Shown in pieces: positions 6,397 through 15,203 of a stretch of DNA of 15,203 nucleotides. Within the stretch, counting starts at the first letter, position 1; every line of letters begins with the position of its first letter. The translations under genes were made by a program, and so were the position numbers. The DNA is from Gammaproteobacteria bacterium (GTDB lineage: Bacteria; Pseudomonadota; Gammaproteobacteria; UBA9214), in NCBI GenBank assembly GCA_029864225.1, contig JAOTTU010000035.1, positions 1-15,203 on the forward strand, in the 5' to 3' direction. The notes under the pieces were generated by a model. It saw only the letters and a program-made list of their open reading frames with translations, was not told the origin of the DNA and made no database searches.

Positions 6397-7236
6397 TTAC
6401 TGCATCAATTCGGTCTCCGGGAAGGGCCGCGCTTTCACCGCAGCGTCGATGGCCTGCAGGGTCTCCAGTAATTCGCGCATGCGCTGCAGGGGCCAGGCAT
6501 TGGGGCCGTCACTGAGGGCCTTGTCCGGATCGGGGTGTGTCTCCATGAATACGCCGGACACACCACTGGCCACGGCCGCCCGTGCCAACACCGGCACAAA
6601 CTCGCGCTGACCGCCGGAACGGTCGCCCTGCCCACCCGGCAGCTGGACCGAGTGGGTCGCGTCGAAGACCACCGGCACACCGCAGTTGCGCATGACCGCG
6701 AGTGAGCGCATGTCCGACACCAGGTTGTTATATCCGAACGAGGCACCCCGTTCGCACACCATGATCTGCTTGTTTCCAGTCGCCAGCGCCTTGTCGACCA
6801 CATTCTTCATGTCCCAGGGCGACAGGAACTGGCCCTTCTTGATATTCACCGGCTTGCCCTGGCTGGCGACGGCCTGGATGAAATTGGTCTGCCGGCACAG
6901 GAAGGCCGGCGTCTGCAGCACGTCGACGACCGCAGCGACCTCGTCGAGCGGGGTGTCTTCATGCACATCGGTGAGGACCGGCACACCGACCTGCTCCCTG
7001 ACCTGCTGCAGTATCCGCAGGCCCTCCTCCATGCCGGGGCCGCGGAAGCTCATGTACGACGAGCGGTTGGCCTTGTCATAGGAGGACTTGAAGATAAACG
7101 GCACCCCGAGCTTTGCGGTTATCTCCTTCAGCTGGCCGGCGGTATCGATGGCTAGCGCCTCACTCTCGATGACACAGGGACCGGCGATCAGAAAGAGCGG
7201 CCGGTCAATACCGGCATTGAATCCACATAGTTCCAT
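6397..7236 (-). CDS. kdsA: 3-deoxy-D-manno-octulosonate 8-phosphate synthase, metal-dependent type
   Basis: KdsA condenses phosphoenolpyruvate with arabinose 5-phosphate to KDO-8-phosphate for lipopolysaccharide core synthesis. The 279-residue TIM-barrel protein shows LIAGPCVIES (16-25), FKSSYDKANRSS (49-60), FRGPGMEEG (64-72), LCRQTNF, NIKKGQFLSPWDM (131-143), CERGASFGYNNLVSDMRSL (161-179) and FDATHSVQLPGG (191-202). Cys21, His195, Glu232 (METHPDP) and Asp243 (LSDGPN) match, at a constant offset of ten, the four metal ligands of Aquifex aeolicus KdsA (Cys11, His185, Glu222, Asp233). E. coli and Pseudomonas KdsA have Asn instead of the Cys and need no metal. This copy is therefore read as metal-dependent, as in Xanthomonas-type proteins. 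It lies 50 nt after pyrG and 78 nt before eno. Confidence 0.97.
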   Translation of the reverse strand: MELCGFNAGIDRPLFLIAGPCVIESEALAIDTAGQLKEITAKLGVPFIFKSSYDKANRSSYMSFRGPGMEEGLRILQQVREQVGVPVLTDVHEDTPLDEVAAVVDVLQTPAFLCRQTNFIQAVASQGKPVNIKKGQFLSPWDMKNVVDKALATGNKQIMVCERGASFGYNNLVSDMRSLAVMRNCGVPVVFDATHSVQLPGGQGDRSGGQREFVPVLARAAVASGVSGVFMETHPDPDKALSDGPNAWPLQRMRELLETLQAIDAAVKARPFPETELMQ

Positions 7237-7286
7237 TGGGCTAGATTCCAGGTGCAGGGTTGAACAGTTCCGGGATGCCGGCGGCT

Positions 7287-8951
<1,665 letters not shown>

Positions 8952-8970
8952 TAATACTCAGGGAGTTAGG

Positions 8971-8989
8971 CTGCGGCTCAGCGCCGCAG
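8971..8989 (-). other. Stem-loop between tilS and pyrG
   Basis: CTGCGGC-TCAGC-GCCGCAG forms a perfect 7-bp stem with a 5-nt loop, about 20 nt before the pyrG ATG. No T run follows on either strand, so it is not a standard intrinsic terminator. It may lie in the pyrG leader or act as a processing or stability element in a tilS-pyrG transcript. Confidence 0.45.
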
Positions 8990-9000
8990 GACGGGAGTAG

Positions 9001-9029
9001 ACGTTACCAGATCAAGGCCGGCACCTCAA
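9001..9029 (-). promoter_or_regulatory. Weak candidate promoter for pyrG
   Basis: TTGAGG (9024-9029) and TAACGT (9001-9006) are separated by exactly 17 nt just past the tilS stop. The -35 matches consensus at four of six bases and the -10 at three of six. If used, the stem-loop at 8971-8989 would lie in the start of the pyrG leader. This is low-quality evidence. Confidence 0.2.
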
Positions 9030-9034
9030 TTATT

Positions 9035-10375
9035 TCAGGGGTGCGCGGGCGTTCTGTGCCAGTGAATCGCGAGTCCCGGCTCGCCCGGTGCGGCGCTGAA
9101 GGGATCACAGACCCACAGCCCCGTGACGGCGGCCAGTTCATTGTCAATATAGATCAGCGGAATACGCGCCCTTTCCCAGGGCGGTATCCCGTGCTCCTGA
9201 AACAGCTTCTTGAGTGCGTGGTGGTGCCGGCGTCCGGCCGGGCGGCAGCGCTCGCCGCCGCGCCGAAAGCCGACCTGCAGCGCACTGCCGGCCACGGCTG
9301 CGGCACGGATCCCTTGCCCTGCTTCCCGGGTCACGCTCAAGGTGCCGCCAGAGCCCGGCAGTGCCAGTGGCCGGGGCAGCTGCCATTCCAGCAGCTCGCC
9401 GGGAACTCTGCCCGACAACTGCCCGAGCAGATAGACCTGGTCACGGTAACGCCGCAGCTCATAACCGCCCCAGCGCACGCAGGGCTCGGCATCCGCACGG
9501 CTTTCCAGGACGTCATGGACAATCCGTTCGACCACGGCGCTTGATGGTGTCGACCCGCAACGCTGCATGAACCAGTGACGCAGGGCATTGCGCCGGCGCT
9601 CCATGGAAAGCCGTTGCAGCCCAGACAGGCGCAGGGCTTCAGTCGTGTCCCCGGCCACTGCCGCCAGATCCTGCGCCGCCAACTGTGCCAGCACCCGGGC
9701 CGCCTCCGCGCAGTGCCGTGCACTCCGCGCCAGGGTACTGGACACACCCGGCCAGCGTTCGCGCAGTTCCGGCACGATCCGGTGACGCAGGAAATTACGG
9801 TCCAGGCCGGTATCCTGGTTGCTTGGATCATCGATCCAGTCGAGGTCGTTCTCCAGGGCATAGGCCAGCACGTCCTGCCGGCCGCAGTCCAGCAAGGGGC
9901 GCAGCAGATGACCGGCACCGAATTCCACCCGTACGGGCATCGCGGCCAGGCCCTTGACTCCGCTGCCGCGCAACAACTGCAGCAGCAGGGTCTCGGCCTG
10001 GTCATCCTGGTGTTGCGCCGTCAGCAGGCAGCCCTGCCGAGGCAGCCACTGCTGCAGGGCGGCATAGCGGGCTGTGCGTGCAGCCGCTTCCGGACTCTCT
10101 CCTTCGGCAGGGCGCGCATCAACCTGCAGGGAGACAAATGGTACCCCGAGCGTCTTGCAGGCGCTGCGGCAGTACGCTTCCCATTGACCGGCCTCCTCAT
10201 GCAGGCCGTGATTGACATGCACGGCACCAATCCGGCAGCACAGCGACTCCCTGATCGTCACGAGGGCGTGCAGCAGCACATGGGAATCCATGCCACCACT
10301 GTAGGCAACCCAGTAGCACCCGGGTTCGGGGCAGTCGAGCAATTGCTGCTGGAGACGGGTGGGTGAAAACGACAT
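9035..10375 (-). CDS. tilS: tRNA(Ile)-lysidine synthase
   Basis: TilS attaches lysine to cytidine 34 of the CAU-anticodon tRNA-Ile so that it reads AUA codons; it is essential in most bacteria. The 446-residue protein (E. coli 432) has the N-type ATP pyrophosphatase loop AYSGGMDS (24-31), HVNHGLHEEAGQWE (53-66), the second ATPase motif TAQHQDDQAETLLLQLLRG (119-137) and DRNFLRHRIVPELRERW (192-208). A variable TilS substrate-binding C-terminal region follows, with KKLFQEHGIPPWERARIPLI near 389-408. The ATG at 10375 gives a normal N-terminus but lacks a clear Shine-Dalgarno. It lies 48 nt after accA, with a stem-loop in that gap and another in the gap to pyrG. No frame break or missing motif was seen. 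Confidence 0.96.
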   Translation of the reverse strand: MSFSPTRLQQQLLDCPEPGCYWVAYSGGMDSHVLLHALVTIRESLCCRIGAVHVNHGLHEEAGQWEAYCRSACKTLGVPFVSLQVDARPAEGESPEAAARTARYAALQQWLPRQGCLLTAQHQDDQAETLLLQLLRGSGVKGLAAMPVRVEFGAGHLLRPLLDCGRQDVLAYALENDLDWIDDPSNQDTGLDRNFLRHRIVPELRERWPGVSSTLARSARHCAEAARVLAQLAAQDLAAVAGDTTEALRLSGLQRLSMERRRNALRHWFMQRCGSTPSSAVVERIVHDVLESRADAEPCVRWGGYELRRYRDQVYLLGQLSGRVPGELLEWQLPRPLALPGSGGTLSVTREAGQGIRAAAVAGSALQVGFRRGGERCRPAGRRHHHALKKLFQEHGIPPWERARIPLIYIDNELAAVTGLWVCDPFSAAPGEPGLAIHWHRTPAHP

Positions 10376-10388
10376 CGGGCTAAGGATC

Positions 10389-10406
10389 GACCGGTGGTAA
10401 CCGGTC
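10389..10406 (-). other. Stem-loop between accA and tilS
   Basis: GACCGGT-GGTA-ACCGGTC gives a perfect 7-bp stem with a 4-nt loop, starting 14 nt before the tilS ATG. No T run follows, so it is unlikely to be a simple intrinsic terminator. Its closeness to the start could affect tilS translation or mark an RNA-processing site. Confidence 0.45.
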
Positions 10407-10423
10407 AGCAGGCGGGATAAAGA

Positions 10424-11383
10424 TCAGCGGTCGGTGAACTCGCCATAGGCCATCAGGCGCTGGTAGCGTGTTACAGACAGCTCAGCGCCGGAGACCGCTC
10501 CCAGTTGGTCCAGCTCCTCGACCAGCGCCTTCCTGATTGTCTCTGCCATGGCATCCACATCGCGGTGTGCACCACCCAGCGGTTCCTCAATGATGCGGTC
10601 TACCAGTCCGAGTTCCTGCAGGCGCGTTGATGTGATCCCCATCGCCTCGGCAGCCTCCTCTGCCTTTTCAGCACTCTTCCAGAGGATGGACGCACAACCC
10701 TCCGGGGAAATCACCGAATAGGTACTGTACTGGAGCATCAGGGTCCGGTCACCGATGCCAATGGCCAGTGCACCACCCGAGCCCCCTTCACCGATAACCG
10801 TGCAGATTACCGGTATTTTCAAAGCTGACATCACATAAAGGCTCCTGGCGATGGCCTCGCTCTGGCCACGTTCCTCCGCGCCGATGCCCGGATAGGCGCC
10901 CGGGGTGTCGATGAATGTCAGGATCGGCAGCTTGAAACGCTCCGCCATGTCCATCAGTCGCAACGCCTTGCGGTAACCCTCGGGGCGAGGCATGCCGAAA
11001 TTACGCTGCAGTTTCTCCTTGGTGTCGCGTCCCTTTTGCTGGCCGATGACCATCACCGGGATACCTTCCAGCCGCGCGACCCCGCCGATGATGGCGTGGT
11101 CATCGCCGAAGCAGCGGTCACCGTGCAGCTCCTGGAAATCGGTAAATATCCGGATGATGTAGTCCATGGTGTAGGGACGCTGGGGATGACGGGCCAGCTG
11201 GGAGATCTGCCAGGGCGTCAGGCCGGAAAAGATCGTCTCTGTCAGTGCCTTGCTTTTTGCCTTGAGCTTGACGATCTCGTCATTGATATTGACGTCCGCA
11301 TCATCGCCGATGTAGGTCAGCTCATCGATCTTAGCTTCCAGCTCGGCAATGGGCTGCTCGAACTCGAGAAAATTAAGGTTCAT
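10424..11383 (-). CDS. accA: Acetyl-CoA carboxylase carboxyltransferase subunit alpha
   Basis: AccA with AccD forms the carboxyltransferase that moves the carboxyl group from biotin to acetyl-CoA, making malonyl-CoA for fatty-acid synthesis. The 319 residues equal the E. coli length. The N-terminus has LNFLEFEQPIAELEAKIDEL, a helical arm, then LARHPQRPYTMDYI (63-76), FIDTPGAYPGIGAEERGQSE (157-176), the oxyanion and CoA-site glycines GEGGSGGALAIGIGD (198-212) and YSVISPEGCASILWK (222-236), ending YQRLMAYGEF. A modest GGA lies about 10 nt before the ATG. Another ATG 5 nt upstream is out of frame. The gene follows dnaE by 62 nt, a pairing common in gammaproteobacteria. AccD, AccB and AccC are not encoded here. 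Confidence 0.99.
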   Translation of the reverse strand: MNLNFLEFEQPIAELEAKIDELTYIGDDADVNINDEIVKLKAKSKALTETIFSGLTPWQISQLARHPQRPYTMDYIIRIFTDFQELHGDRCFGDDHAIIGGVARLEGIPVMVIGQQKGRDTKEKLQRNFGMPRPEGYRKALRLMDMAERFKLPILTFIDTPGAYPGIGAEERGQSEAIARSLYVMSALKIPVICTVIGEGGSGGALAIGIGDRTLMLQYSTYSVISPEGCASILWKSAEKAEEAAEAMGITSTRLQELGLVDRIIEEPLGGAHRDVDAMAETIRKALVEELDQLGAVSGAELSVTRYQRLMAYGEFTDR

Positions 11384-11445
11384 GTCATTTTCCAGCCGTT
11401 AACATCCTGCCGACAAAGGTACCGTCTACGCCGTGCTGAAACAAG

Positions 11446-14400
11446 TCAGCTGTATTCGACCAGCACGCGCTCGTTACCGGCCAGTTCCTGCAGACGATGC
11501 AGCAGTTCATCGGTAGGATGCACCGTCCACTCGTCCCCCAGTGCGAGCCGCGCCTCGGCGCCACCGCCGAGATAATCGATACAGACCCGGCACTGGCCTT
11601 CCCGGAACGGTTTGAGGATATCCGCGAGTGTATGCACGAAACCGTTACCTGCCTGCCCGGCTTCGACACCGACCACCAGGCGCCGCGCATAGGTCTCGCG
11701 CGCCTGGTTGATATCATAGATCTCCTGCGCGGTAACCTGGTTGCCGCCCGAATAGTCATCCACGCCCAGCGTGCCCTTGATGACCAGGACCTTGTCCTTT
11801 CCGAGCAGTGCCTGATGCCTGTCGAAGACCTCGGAAAACACGCGCACCTCGAGGCGGGCGCTGTCGTCATCCAGTGTCAGGAAGGCGATCTTGCTGCCAC
11901 GCTGGGTCCGGCGGGTGCGCATTGACATTACCAGGCCGGCGATGATCACGGAACGTTCGGACCCGTCGCCACGCCCCATCGGCAGGCCCGGACCATCGGC
12001 GCCGGAGGCTACCAGCTGTGCCAGTTTGGCGCTGGTGATCCGGCTCAACTCCGCCTGGTAGCGCGTGATCGGGTGGCCGGTCAGATACAGGCCCAGCGTT
12101 TCCTTCTCGCCCAGCAGTCGCTGTTCATCATCCCATTCCGGCAGCAGCTGCTTGTCCCGCGGCGCGCACACCACCTCGGTGGCCTCACCGAACAGGTCAT
12201 CCTGGCCGGTGTCCTGGTTGCGGGTGTTCTGTTCGGCCAGTTTCAGCGCCAGTGGCAGGTTGGCCATTTGCGTGGCCCGGCTGTCACCCATGGAGTCCAG
12301 CGCACCGGCCCGGATCAGCGCCTCCAGTACGCGGCGGTTGATCTTGCGCAGGTCGGCCCGCTGGCACAGGTTGTCGAGATCGGCAAACTCACCCCGCTCA
12401 CGGCGTTCGTCCAGCATGGCCTCGATCGCTGCCTGGCCGACGCCCTTGATCGCACCCAGGCCGTAAACGATGGTGTTGTCGGACTGGGTCGTGAAATAGT
12501 AGTCGGAGTTATTCACGTCCGGGGGCACAACCTTCAGTTTCATATCGCGGCACTCGGCGACCAGCCGGACGATCTTGTCGGTATTGTCCATGTCCGCCGA
12601 CAGCACAGCCGCCATGAACGCCGCCGGGTAGTGGGCCTTGAGCCAGGCCGTCTGGTAGGAGATCAGTGCATAGGCGGCGGAATGGCTCTTGTTGAACCCG
12701 TAACCGGCGAATTTCTCCATCAGGTCGAAGATATGGCTGGCGACCTTCTCTTCGACACCCCGCTCTAGTGCGCCGTTGAGAAAAATGGCGCGCTGTTTGG
12801 CCATATCCCCGGCTTTCTTCTTGCCCATGGCGCGGCGCAGCAGGTCGGCCCCGCCCAGCGAGTAACCGGCAAGCACCTGGGCGATCTGCATTACCTGTTC
12901 CTGGTAGAGGATGATCCCGTAGGTCGGCTTGAGGATGGGCTCCAGGTCACGGTGCGGATAACTGACCATTGCACCGTGCTTGCGTTTGATGAAGTCGTCC
13001 ACCATGCCGGACTGCAATGGCCCGGGACGAAACAGGGCCACCAGCGCCACGATGTCCTCGAAACTGTCCGGCTGCAGGCGCCGGATCAGGTCCTTCATGC
13101 CGGACGACTCGAGCTGGAAGACCGCAGTCGTGGCGCAGGCCTTGAGCAGGCAGAAGGTGGCCTGGTCGTTCAGCGGGATACTGCTGATGTCCACGGGCGG
13201 CTCAGCGGAGGCCGCACCTGCGGCATTGATGGTCTTCAGCGCACGGTCGATGATCGTCAGGGTGCGCAGGCCAAGAAAGTCGAACTTGACCAGCCCCACG
13301 GCCTCCACATCATCCTTGTCGAACTGGCTGACCACCGCGTCACTGCCCTGTTCGCAGTACAGCGGGGTGAAATCGGTCAGCCGCGAGGGCGCGATCACCA
13401 CCCCGCCGGCATGCTTGCCGGCGTTACGCGCCAGGCCCTCCAGCGACCTCGCCAGGTCGATGACCGCCCTGACATCATCGTCACCCTCATAGAGCTCTTC
13501 CAGTGCGGCCTCCTGGTCCAGCGCCTTGTCGAGGGTTATGCCGATCTCGAAGGGAATCAGCTTGGCAATCCGGTCGACAAAACCGTAGGGATGGCCGAGG
13601 ACGCGGCCGACATCACGCACCACGGCCTTGGCCGCCATGGAACCGTAGGTGATGATCTGCGAGACACGCTCGCGACCGTAGCGTTCCGCCACATAATCAA
13701 TGACCCGGTCACGGCCGTCCATGCAGAAGTCGACATCGAAGTCGGGCATGGACACACGTTCGGGATTCAGGAAGCGTTCGAACAGCAAGTCGTACTTGAT
13801 CGGATCCAGGTCGGTAATCAGCAAGGCATAGGCGACCAGGGAACCAGCGCCCGAGCCGCGCCCGGGGCCGACCGGGATGCCATTGTCCTTGGCCCACTTG
13901 ATGAAGTCGGACACAATCAGGAAATAGCCCGGGAAGCCCATTTCGACGATGACGTTGATTTCGGTCTCCAGGCGTTCCCGGTACTCCTGTTTCAGCGCAT
14001 CCGGATCAGGCGTCTCCGCCGTGATGATCTCCCTGAAACGTTGCTCCAGCCCTTCCCTGGCCAGGCGGTGGAAATATTCATTAACGGTCATGCCCTGCGG
14101 GACCGGAAAATCCGGCAGAAAATTGCGCCCCAGCTCGAGTTCCAGGTTGCAACGCCGCGCGATCTCAATGGTATTCGCGATCGCCTCGGGAATGTCGCTG
14201 AACAGTTCCTGCATCTCCTCGGGCGTGCGCAGATATTGCTGATCGGTAAACTCGCGCGAGCGGCGCGGGTCATTCAGTGTCCTCCCCTCGTTGATGCAGA
14301 CACGCGCCTCATGGGCCCCGAAATCGGTCGCTGCAATGAAATGCACATCATTGGTCGCTACCACCGGCACATCGGCCTCGGCGGCCAGGGCCACGGCGCG

Positions 14401-14946
14401 GTGCAGGTAGTCCTCTTCACCGGGACGGCCGGTGCGTTGCAACTCCAGGTAGAAGCTGTCAGGGAAAAGGGTTCGCCAGCCGTCCAGCAAGCGGCGCGCC
14501 CGCTCGGGCCTGTTCGCCAGCAGGGCCTGGCCAATATCGCCCGCACGCCCACCAGACAGGGCGATCAGCCCGTCGCTGTGGCCGTTCAGCCAGGACTTCT
14601 CGAGCACCGGGTGCCCGCGGTGCTGCCCCTCCGTGTAGGTGCGTGAAACCAGTTCCGTCAGGTTCAGGTAGCCCTCATGATGCTGACATAGCAGAACCGC
14701 GCGCGCCGGCTGTGTGGTCCCGGGTCCATCCACCACCCACAGGTCCACGCCTACAACGGGTTTGATACCGGCTGCCATGGCGGCCCGGTAGAACTTGACC
14801 ATGGAAAACAGGTTGCTCTGGTCCGTCACGGCCACCGCCGGCATCCCCATGTCCGCCACTGACCGCGCCAGCTGTGGCACACGTACGGTGCCGTTTGCCA
14901 GTGAATATTCGCTATGGACGTGAAGATGAACGAAGGTGGGCTGCAT
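11446..14946 (-). CDS. dnaE: DNA polymerase III subunit alpha
   Basis: DnaE is the catalytic subunit of the replicative polymerase. The 1166 residues (E. coli 1160) contain, in order: a PHP domain (about 5-270, starting FVHLHVHSEYS); the polymerase palm with PDFDVDF (Asp404, Asp406) and KFDFLGLRT (Asp556), the three catalytic aspartates; GPGRGSGAGSLVAY (360-373); NAGKHAGGVVIAP (508-520); LFRPGPLQSGMVD (638-650); ILYQEQVMQIA (679-689); GYGFNKSHSAAYAL (748-761); a helix-hairpin-helix, YGLGAIKGVG (828-837); the clamp-binding motif QDDLF (915-919); LGLYLTGHP (951-959); and an OB fold (about 998-1080). The start matches the family N-terminus, yet no Shine-Dalgarno precedes it (the upstream bases are CACTTTTTTCCC). 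The PHP domain keeps only some metal ligands. It is the first gene of the minus-strand block, followed by accA after 62 nt. Confidence 0.99.
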   Translation of the reverse strand: MQPTFVHLHVHSEYSLANGTVRVPQLARSVADMGMPAVAVTDQSNLFSMVKFYRAAMAAGIKPVVGVDLWVVDGPGTTQPARAVLLCQHHEGYLNLTELVSRTYTEGQHRGHPVLEKSWLNGHSDGLIALSGGRAGDIGQALLANRPERARRLLDGWRTLFPDSFYLELQRTGRPGEEDYLHRAVALAAEADVPVVATNDVHFIAATDFGAHEARVCINEGRTLNDPRRSREFTDQQYLRTPEEMQELFSDIPEAIANTIEIARRCNLELELGRNFLPDFPVPQGMTVNEYFHRLAREGLEQRFREIITAETPDPDALKQEYRERLETEINVIVEMGFPGYFLIVSDFIKWAKDNGIPVGPGRGSGAGSLVAYALLITDLDPIKYDLLFERFLNPERVSMPDFDVDFCMDGRDRVIDYVAERYGRERVSQIITYGSMAAKAVVRDVGRVLGHPYGFVDRIAKLIPFEIGITLDKALDQEAALEELYEGDDDVRAVIDLARSLEGLARNAGKHAGGVVIAPSRLTDFTPLYCEQGSDAVVSQFDKDDVEAVGLVKFDFLGLRTLTIIDRALKTINAAGAASAEPPVDISSIPLNDQATFCLLKACATTAVFQLESSGMKDLIRRLQPDSFEDIVALVALFRPGPLQSGMVDDFIKRKHGAMVSYPHRDLEPILKPTYGIILYQEQVMQIAQVLAGYSLGGADLLRRAMGKKKAGDMAKQRAIFLNGALERGVEEKVASHIFDLMEKFAGYGFNKSHSAAYALISYQTAWLKAHYPAAFMAAVLSADMDNTDKIVRLVAECRDMKLKVVPPDVNNSDYYFTTQSDNTIVYGLGAIKGVGQAAIEAMLDERRERGEFADLDNLCQRADLRKINRRVLEALIRAGALDSMGDSRATQMANLPLALKLAEQNTRNQDTGQDDLFGEATEVVCAPRDKQLLPEWDDEQRLLGEKETLGLYLTGHPITRYQAELSRITSAKLAQLVASGADGPGLPMGRGDGSERSVIIAGLVMSMRTRRTQRGSKIAFLTLDDDSARLEVRVFSEVFDRHQALLGKDKVLVIKGTLGVDDYSGGNQVTAQEIYDINQARETYARRLVVGVEAGQAGNGFVHTLADILKPFREGQCRVCIDYLGGGAEARLALGDEWTVHPTDELLHRLQELAGNERVLVEYS

Positions 14947-14995
14947 GGGAAAAAAGTGTGGTGCTTTAGCGGCCAGGTTTCAAGCCCCCGCAGGA

Positions 14996-15060
14996 ATTGT
15001 TGGTGATTCTAGAAATGTCAATTAATTTATTGTTTTTATTAAATTTTATAAATCATATTC
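14996..15060 (-). promoter_or_regulatory. AT-rich patch with likely dnaE promoter
   Basis: A strongly AT-rich patch (about 15003-15060) stands out from GC-rich flanks. It contains a perfect -35 hexamer TTGACA on the minus strand (15016-15021). Downstream, the best -10 options are AACAAT (14996-15001, four of six, but a 14-nt spacer) and AATTCC (14993-14998, 17-nt spacer, poor match). The A/T tracts upstream of the -35 are placed like an UP element. This would give a leader of roughly 40-50 nt before the dnaE ATG. The weak -10 lowers confidence in the exact site. Confidence 0.45.
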
Positions 15061-15203
15061 ATAGCGGAACTGGGCCAGCAGCGGGACGCACGGCCGACAA
15101 CCGGTCCCAACCGTGACCCGACCACCGCTGCGGCCCGATTCGGGTTAAAGCCTCGGGGCAAGCGGCCGATACAAGACTGTCGCCCTGCTGCTGCAATTAA
15201 ACC
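15061..15203. other. GC-rich end of window with no supported gene
   Basis: I see no recognisable coding region, tRNA or terminator here. On the minus strand one frame stays open from the window edge to a stop at 15039-15041 (about 54 codons). Another frame ends at 15046-15048 with residues LLAQFRYEYDL but is broken by a stop about 33 codons earlier. Neither resembles a family I know. A short symmetric element CCCGATTCGGG occurs at about 15135-15146. The region may hold the 3' end of an upstream gene that begins outside the window, or be intergenic. Confidence 0.3.

Noticed and set aside
12952..14646. 564-codon plus-strand open frame antisense to dnaE
   Set aside because: It lies fully inside the well-conserved dnaE, has no recognisable family motifs and reads as compositionally biased antisense. 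Long antisense frames are expected in GC-rich genes.
15024..15045. AATTTA...TAAATT inverted repeat in the AT patch as a terminator or operator
   Set aside because: It is an A/T-only 6-bp repeat in very AT-rich DNA, likely to occur by chance and too weak to form a stable stem.

Overview
This window is a high-GC stretch of a gammaproteobacterial chromosome. It holds 13 complete protein-coding genes and one partial gene, and nearly all of it is conserved housekeeping DNA. I found no mobile element, CRISPR array, rRNA, tRNA or defence/toxin cassette. Gene order and protein features resemble the Xanthomonas/Pseudomonas-type dnaE to rpoS neighbourhood. The KdsA type and the smr-surE-pcm-yqaA arrangement lean toward a Xanthomonas-like or related deep gammaproteobacterial lineage. 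I cannot name a genus from sequence alone.

Right to left on the minus strand, in transcription order, the main block is dnaE (replicative polymerase), accA (fatty-acid carboxylase subunit), tilS (tRNA-Ile lysidine synthase), pyrG (CTP synthase), kdsA (KDO-8-phosphate synthase), eno (enolase), ftsB (divisome), ispD and ispF (isoprenoid MEP pathway) and truD (tRNA pseudouridine synthase). Gaps are short (30-83 nt). ispD/ispF and ispF/truD overlap by 4 nt, consistent with translational coupling. Two compact stem-loops flank tilS. A 257-nt non-coding head upstream of dnaE carries a marked AT-rich patch with a perfect -35 hexamer.

One gene breaks the direction. A plus-strand Smr-domain gene (1849-2394), of the SmrA/SmrB ribosome-rescue nuclease group, converges on truD with a 9-nt gap and diverges from surE. 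The 157-nt surE/smr divergent region holds a -10-like element and a 15-bp palindrome that could be an operator. To the left, surE (survival nucleotidase), pcm (protein-repair methyltransferase) and the start of a yqaA-family membrane protein run on the minus strand. This is the stress-survival group that usually leads into nlpD-rpoS.

The points most worth a second look are modest: a KdsA with the full metal-ligand set of the metal-dependent class, a half-degenerate PHP domain in DnaE, the divergent-region palindrome, and the dnaE leader with no Shine-Dalgarno sequence. I do not see an undescribed multi-gene system here.
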